A stretch of 38,499 nucleotides of DNA from Hydnum rufescens UP504 (lineage: Eukaryota > Basidiomycota > Agaricomycetes > Cantharellales > Hydnaceae), in contig MU129278.1 of assembly GCA_014904985.1 (NCBI GenBank), positions 1-38,499 of the forward strand, read 5' to 3'. The translations under genes were made by a program, and so were the position numbers. A model generated the notes under the pieces. That model did not search any database. It was not told the DNA's origin and worked only from the letters and a program-made list of their open reading frames with translations. Positions 32,061 to 38,499 of the stretch are shown in pieces (the first letter of the stretch is position 1; every line of letters starts with the position of its first letter).

Positions 32061-32269
32061 GATGCTCTAAGTACACTAGGTGTAGCTAGAAGCTATAAGA
32101 AGGTGGGAGAGGTATGCAGGAACTGCACGCTACTGAGGTGGCACAATATTAATACCTTACAACTTGCAAGCTGCAGACTTGGACAAGAAGGCACAATAGA
32201 GGTCCTCAGGGAGAAGTAGTATGACTCTAGGTCAAGTCAAGGAGGGATGAGACAAACTGGGAAGGTAAT

Positions 32270-32880
32270 GGTCTAGTGTTGTAAGAGAGTAATGGCCTGT
32301 AGTGCTATGTCAATTGTGTTAATATCCGTGTATGTAATCAAAGGTTCCAGCTACTTGGAGTCTGGGTGAGAGGTTGTATCAGGTCGCTATGCCTGTATTG
32401 GATATGTAGTATTTACCAGATCGCTATGCCTGGGTTTAGATTCAGATTCAGATACAAGTGAGTTTTAACTATAGTGGGCTATTCTACAACTAGTGGGACT
32501 ACACATGTTCCGTTCACTAGCTGGACCACACCAGAGGTACTTAATTGTACTGGCAAGGTGAATTTACAAGGTTTGATACCAGGGAACAGTCAATCACTAT
32601 GATTCAGAGGAAGCTATCTATGAGACAAACTTCTACTAGCTAGTCCTAGTGTTGGATTTGTTGTTCTACCACACCAGATAGCAGGGATATTTATACCTTT
32701 AAGGACCCATTCTAGAACATTCTATCATTCCTCCATCTAACTTCCTTACCATTCTAGAGGTTTCTATCGCAATCTAATATTCCATCCCTTGTTCTTTCTA
32801 GGACCTTCTCCACTTTTCTGATCATGTGATTCTTTTCACAGCCGCGTTTCCTAGACCCCTAAATGCATAAATCAGATCCT
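32270..32880. mobile_element. LTR-like, promoter-like sequence
   Basis: The stretch has a repeated 'tcgctatgcctg' (32384 and 32420), the block 'ttgttgttctaccacaccag', and a TATA-like GATATTTATACC at about 32687 followed by 'tctagaacattctatc' repeats. This mix resembles LTRs of fungal gypsy elements, but I find no paired copy or target-site duplication, so ends and strand are open. Confidence 0.25.
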
Positions 32881-32885
32881 CTCTT

Positions 32886-35800
32886 TTACTTTATCCTTCT
32901 ACACTCATACTCTTCTTCAAACCAGGTCCGCATAGCAGCATGCTCCATATGACAGCATGCGAGTTCGCCCTCACAATTCACAACCTCTTGGTCAAAACGT
33001 ATACCTGCTTGAACCGTGTCATCCCCCAGCCAGGGAGGCAGAACTCTGCCAAATTCCTCCAGATCTTCTAACCTGATCTCATGACATGTGTCATCATCCA
33101 CATCCAGCTTGAAAAGGGTCTTGAGGATGATGGCAGGGGGGAGGATAGCATTGGCCACTGATGGATCAGTCACCCACAACTGCACCATTTGCTTCAACAT
33201 AGCATTGTACTTCTTAGCAAGTGTAGTAATTGTTGGTTCACAATGGTGCATAGCATCTTTGATATGCACCTGAGTTCTCTGATCTGAGTTCAATTCCATG
33301 AGTAGGATTGTAAAGTTTGCAGTTTGAATGCATGGACATACCCATCTGTTTGCTCTGATAGGCATGTTCGAGATTAGCTAGCTTGAACTTGTGCTTGTGA
33401 AGCTTAGTGCAAAGGCATGCTTTGACTGCATGCATATTCATTTGTAATGTGAAAAATGGTTGCTTTTTTATCTTGTTCAGCTTGGCTGCAGAGATCTTGT
33501 CATGAAGATTGAGGTGGTTTGTTGTGGCATCAATCAATTTCTGAAGACGAGTGAGGACTTGAGTTTTTGCTTCAATACTTGTGATTATGTCAAAGCGAGT
33601 ACTGCTGACAGCAATGGAGTCAGTCAAGACATATTTCGTAAGGTCACTCTCAAGGGTTGCAATCGCTGCCTTCATTGTTGAAGCAGATTCCCATAATACA
33701 ATGATTTTCTCAACAGCTTTTATACCACTATTTCTCGATGTCCTATTCCAGCAGTGTGTTAAAGCAGACATCTGGACAGAGTAACCAAGGACTTACGCAT
33801 TAGAGGCTTGCTCTGAAATGCATGCTGATCAACAAATTGCCATCGAAGGAAGGTGGGGGAATGGCCACAAGCCTCAAGCTTTGGACGAGTGTCCATAAGG
33901 TGCCAGGTTGTTTTGGTGATATGTTGCTGAAGCCAGTTGGCCATACCATTCAATTGTATCCTGTGGATGTGGATGATCTGGAGATTCAAGATGTATAAGC
34001 AATGATGATACTAGAATACATCATCAAACTGTTAATATGTGATGCCATGGATTGAGAGGTGAGAACTTATTCCAGTGACATGCAAGCCAGGAATAAGTTG
34101 CTGAAGCATACTCCAAAACTGCTTGCAGCCCTCTCCATCTGATAGACCCCAAATCCTGGCCTTTCGTGGGTGATACCACAACTGGCAGACCCACTGATGT
34201 CCATATGCATGGAAAACGGAGATACCAAAGAGGAGTTGTGGGAGGAACTTGGCCAAGAAGTCCCACTTGATTAAACTCTGATGCATCTGACATGCTATAT
34301 CATATAAAAACCCAATTGTCCAATCTGAGGGGAGTTCAACCATGAGGGTGGCAAGCAATGCCAGGGTGAAGAACTGCTTTTTGCTGGCAGTCCACATATT
34401 GGCCCAGAAAAGGACCATGTCATGGCAGCACAGCATAGCCATGATGCCCATGTTGGAAAAGTACTTGGTTGAAGCCTTAATGCAATCGCTGTCAGTGGCA
34501 ATAAACGACTCTGCACATGAATTCAGGATGGGCATCCCAGGTTTGCATTTGTCCTCAGCATCTGTCGCACTGATGTCAGACTCCACAGCTTCCACAGCTG
34601 TGCACTTTGAACTGGTCCTGGGAGGCTGTTTGTTTTGAATGATGTCAACCTTCACCTCCCACTCCTTGAGAATAGCTTCCAATACCTGGGTGGTACTGGG
34701 GCTGAATATCGGAGGATATTTCATGCCTTCCTCCTTCTCATGGCCTTTTTGAGGGTCCTTGTCATGATTCCGCTTCTGCTGGAAGTTGGTGTCGATGCAA
34801 ACCACAACATGTGGACTACAATGACAACCCATTAGTACAATGTCAACCAGATATTACAAAGGATATTCATGTATTCTCCTGAGGCACTGGAGGTTTCCCT
34901 CCAAAGCAAAGTGGGCAACAGGAACAAAGGTATGCACTGGGCTGCCAACGTGACTGGCCAGGCTTGGATTCTGGAACATGTCCATTGTGGCTTTGGCTGT
35001 TGAGGTAAGGGCACTCAAACAGTGGTGTTGATCCATCAATGATGGGAAACTCTGCCTTAAGAGATCTGGCCAATGGTGTTGCACCTACAGTTGGAAGCAG
35101 ATTCCGGGCAACCTCAACAGATTTGCTGACCTCAGCTTCAACAACCTGGATCAGGACCTGGTACTGTACAAGTGCATTTCCAAAGCATCACTGAAGGGAG
35201 TCCTTTGTGATGTAGAGTGTTAGATATGAGAAAAGAAGCAGTTGAATTCAAATACTAACCCCAGTAGCAAAAACATAGCCCCAGGTGTTGAGGAATTCCA
35301 TGAGAGTAGCTGCCCATGCTGTTTCATTTGGCAAAGCATTAACAAAGAAGAGCCCAGCAGCAAGCTCAAGCATATCCAGCTCGATGGCAAGCTTGGGAAA
35401 CACAGGAGCACATGGAAAAAGTCCCTGTTGTATGAATTGCTGAGGTGCTGGCCTACATGTGCAGACAAATAATATGATCAAATCTAAACCTGCAAGAACA
35501 GGTATAAGTATGTGGTTTCCATGGCTGGATCAGTTGACATACATTTTAAATAGACACAAATAACCTCGAGCTGGACACTGTGATCTCTGCATCCACATGG
35601 CATTGCTTCAGTAGTGCTCTGGACAGGACCATGTCTGGAATTCGTGGCCACACAGAAGGCCATATAAGGATGAACTAAACTTGGAAGCACAGATGTGTTC
35701 CATTTACAGGCAGTGGAATATCAACAGCAAGAGTGGCAGGATTGTTTGTTGTGGACAAGGTGCCTATTTTCTTGCTGGTGAAGGGCAGGATGATTGTCTT

Positions 35801-36218
35801 GGGGCATATGGTAGTCCATTGCATCAAAGCCATAGTCAAAGTCAAAGAAATTGTCAGGAGTAGCATCAAGGGTGGGCTGAGCTGGGCCACCACCAGTGTC
35901 AACAGGGTGTGTAGATGATCGAGGAGGCTGGTGAGTCTGTAGCCCAGCCTGCTGATACATCAACTGACCATCACTCCCTTTCCCAAGGAAGACAACATCA
36001 TTGTGCTTTCTCTGATTCAAGCTTCATTTGGATGCTAGTTCACTTGCAAGGATAATGCAATATGGGTCTGCTGGAGCCATGGGTGGATGAAGAGGTGCCT
36101 CCTCATTGCCCTTTTGCCATTTTGACAATAATCGTTGATTCGCAGCTTGGTTTGCAGCTTCAAATTTCTTCCTATGGTGCTTAACCATTGCCTTCGCTTT
36201 TCAACCAAGTGAAGACAT
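32886..36218 (-). pseudogene. KDZ (Kyakuja-Dileera-Zisupton) transposase, decayed
   Basis: From ATG 36218 the minus strand gives a basic N-terminus (AMVKHHRKKFEAANQAANQR). Next come FLGKGSDGQLMYQQ, a Cys region (ATNSRHGPVQ, PCGCRD), and the CxC2-like block CRPAPQQFIQQGLFPCAP (about 35440). The catalytic core at 34832-34032 reads VVVCIDTNFQ (first Asp about 34793), FIATDSDCIKASTKYFS, LCCHDMVLFWANMWTA, FLYDIACQMH (second Asp about 34300), HAYGHQWVCQ and WGLSDGEGCKQFW (Glu about 34133). The C-terminal helical region contains MNMHAVKACLCTKLHKHKF and KLDVDDDTCHEIRLEDL. This order is the mushroom KDZ architecture. Stops found in the 5' part are TGA at 36203-36201, 36026-36024 and 35723-35721. Introns separate some blocks. 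The enzyme would mobilise a DNA transposon; element ends were not found. It is inactive as it stands. Confidence 0.8.
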
Positions 36219-36404
36219 GCTGAAGAGTAGTGTATCAGTGGAGGTATTTCATACTGTAGTATGTTATACAATATGTGTGACACAAACAGGAATTTCCCCC
36301 CCTTGATGGAGTACATGAAGGAGTACATACAAAAGTAGAGGTTCAGCTGTACAATGGCATGTCCCGAACACTATCTAGTACATGGTGGAAGTAGGGGAAA
36401 AAGT

Positions 36405-36625
36405 TGCTAAGATTCTTCTGAAAGGGCATCAATCTTGCCCTTCAAAGTATTGTACTTACTGAAGGCCTCATTAAGTTGGTACTTGAGCTGAATGCACTCA
36501 TCTGCAAACCTGTCCCTTTACGCCTCTAACAGCTCCACCTGAGTACCCAAATCAACTGCATGAGGGCCCCTTAATGGAGATCTAGTGGGAGATCTAGGGG
36601 TTGTCAGAACTCCTTGATCTGATAA
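36405..36625 (-). pseudogene. coiled-coil fragment upstream of KDZ
   Basis: A minus-strand frame reads TTPRSPTRSPLRGPH, then TQVELLEA, TAA, then DRFADECIQLKYQLNEA and KYNTLKGKIDALSEES. It has heptad-like hydrophobic spacing, so a coiled coil is likely. It precedes the KDZ start on the same strand by about 190 bp and may be an upstream exon or a separate decayed gene. Confidence 0.35.
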
Positions 36626-36629
36626 AAGA

Positions 36630-37425
36630 TTGATTAGAACTAAAATAACTGATGAATGATGCATATACACCAGGGGGCTTTTGGGGTAGACAGCATTGAG
36701 GGAGATGTTGGTGAGGGACCATCATCATGAACCCAGACTGGGGGGAGGAATAAGTAAAACCCCAGTATGGAAGCTGTAGTTAACACACCAAAATATTTGG
36801 AAGATGGTCACGGAGTACCTTGGTTCATACAAGTGTAATATTCCTCATTGGGATTGTCAACTGAATTTGAATGCCTCAGCTTGGCTGAGTCCATCAGCAG
36901 ATACACACACAAAGACCATGCAGCAGTGTACCTGGGAATGAACAGTGACAGAGCATGACAACGGATGGAGGGATTTGGTTCCAGATAAACCATGGAAACT
37001 GATTGCTAGTGTGTGCTACCTCACTACTCTTAATTATTATGAAAAAGAAACAATGACCTCTATACTGTAGTACCATTTCAACCATGGGTTCACTGATAAG
37101 GAAATCTATCTCTTAGTCTGAACTGTGATAAGGCTTGGAGCACATTTCAAGGTGTCAGAATAAAGTCACTATAACATGTGACGTACACCTGAAATGCATC
37201 TTATAAGGCTCATGACTAAGTATTTTCAAGTCAGATGAGAGAGAACAGTGGCAAAGGAAGAACTTTAGAATTAGATATAATAAGAAAGTGTTTCAAATTT
37301 ACCAGAAAATCATGCCCAATAATTATGACTGTAGCACTGGGTACTTGAGCCCCAGAAGTTTCAGTCTGTAAAGTTTTACTGGCTCATCCAATCTAGGATC
37401 GGCATGGATCAATCATCTTGAAATT
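36630..37425. other. no gene recognised
   Basis: Short frames only (36808-36993 and 36894-37085 on minus, overlapping each other). CpG is rare. No repeats or family motifs are seen. Confidence 0.35.
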
Positions 37426-37738
37426 TCATTGATAATGAATGTTCACAATTGCAATTTTTTGGTTTTCCTAGACCTGCCATGGCCTCAGGTAGTGTGCCTC
37501 TCAAAATCATGGGAAAAATCCTGGCAGTGGACTCATCATGACTTTTGGCAAACTCACAACTTTGACCATTTAGATGGATTTTATTTCGGGCTGCAGCATA
37601 AAAACCCCATTATCTGTCATAGCTATCAAGAAACTTGACTTGACTCGACTTGCTTTGATTTGGCATCAGTGTCACACAGGAAACTCTGGGATAATGAACT
37701 GATCCCATACCTTCACCATACACCCTTCTGTCAAATAC

Positions 37739-38281
37739 TTGACCCAGGTCTCCTTCACACTATGCCAATTGATGTCAACCCTTTCTCATACGTCCTCACC
37801 CATCTCTGATGTGGATTATAGGTTCAATTTCAAGGATACTGTTCATCTGCCATTCTACTTACACTGTCATGTATTTCTCTATGGCCCTGAGGCATCTTAC
37901 AGGTCCACAATGGTCCCAAATGCTGGCCAGAATGCTACATCACTTCTCTTCAGTGACATCCAATATCCTCTTGCTCAAACTCCCATACATGAGTGGTATA
38001 CCCTCACCATCGGCCCTGTGCAAAAGGATGCTAAACAGGACCATTGGTTGGAGGAGTTCATGACTTATGGCTGCCTAGGCATATGACGAATCCAACAGAA
38101 GAAATCTCATGACTCTCAAACATGGTCAATGTGTCTTGCCTTCAAATATCATCAACACACTGCAGCTCACACAATGCTACGATCCCAGGCCAATCCCCAA
38201 GGCTTGACCCAGTTCCAAATCAAGGATGTGTTTATGGGAATGGTGTCGTATATGTGGCTATTCAAACCATGATACATTGAG
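37739..38281 (+). pseudogene. decayed protein gene, unknown family
   Basis: One plus frame runs from 37739 to TAA at 38279-38281, interrupted by TGA at 38084 and 38270. Protein-like blocks are SPISDVDYRFNFKDTVH, HCHVFLYGPEASYRS, NATSLLFSDIQYPLAQTP, HEWYTLTIGPVQKDAKQD, then after the first stop SQTWSMCLAFKYHQHTA and FQIKDVFMGMVSYMW. Absence of TAA or TAG inside the frame fits CGA decay. I do not recognise the family; no catalytic motif is evident. The ATG at 37739 may be internal to a longer gene. Confidence 0.4.
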
Positions 38282-38499
38282 TAAGCCATAGCTCATCACC
38301 ACTCACAATCTGATCTTGGGGAGATGATGAGACATGCACCCCTTCTCAGTCCAACCATTTGCCTTCCACCAGGTTTTCCACACCTAACACACCCTCAAAA
38401 AGGTCCTCTTAGGTGGGTTCTGGTTGCATTGGCCTTTGACCTAAGAGGTGGTTTTTATATAGGCACGTCTAGGCAGTGTCTAAAGGTGTTCAAAAGATG
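38282..38499. other. end of window, nothing recognised
   Basis: No open frame of note. It contains a short inverted pair, 'cctcttaggtgg' near 38405 and 'cctaagaggtgg' near 38439. Confidence 0.3.

Overview
The window looks like a transposon-rich, heterochromatin-type block from a basidiomycete fungus, most likely a mushroom-forming Agaricomycete. The evidence is a KDZ (Kyakuja-Dileera-Zisupton) transposase of the mushroom type, a DUF6534-type multi-span membrane gene, an LSH/Irc5-type SNF2 gene with short spliceosomal introns, a hAT element, a Ty3/gypsy gag and protease, and many minisatellites. No gene in the window is convincingly intact. Much of the sequence is strongly CpG-depleted. The first 1,965 bases contain no CG dinucleotide at all, and the stops that break the decayed frames are mostly TGA, as expected from CGA to TGA change by methyl-CpG deamination.

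Layout. 1-1965: CpG-free sequence with a possible LTR. 1880-4366: a diverged direct repeat of about 1 kb. 5005-6609 (minus strand): a tandem array of five intron+exon units in which two strong hairpins flank every 5' splice site, ending at an AATAAA. It keeps its CpGs and is the most unusual object here. 6930-8830: degenerate repeats and minisatellites. 9142-13294 (plus): two adjacent decayed reading frames of unknown family. 13831-20437 (minus): a Ty3/gypsy fragment whose gag and protease are split by a 4.8 kb inverted-repeat element (14338-19127). The core of that element is a nearly identical palindrome with no spacer and arms of about 1.88 kb. 20862-21380 (minus): an intact 172-codon frame with one membrane segment.

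22000-29680 keeps CpG. It holds a broken DUF6534-type gene and a 5'-truncated LSH/Irc5-type SNF2 gene, both on the minus strand. A 3.4 kb hAT element (24992-28429) is inserted in the SNF2 helicase domain. 29750-38499 returns to CpG-poor sequence: a 20-bp minisatellite of 26 units in register, a decayed minus-strand frame, an LTR-like stretch, a KDZ transposase (32886-36218, minus) with stops, and decayed frames to the end.

The pieces do not form a pathway. They record nested insertions (palindromic element into gypsy; hAT into SNF2) on a background of CpG decay. The hairpin-exon array stands out because it has consensus splice sites, base changes that preserve pairing, and intact CpGs. All family assignments come from motif recognition by eye; no database search was run.
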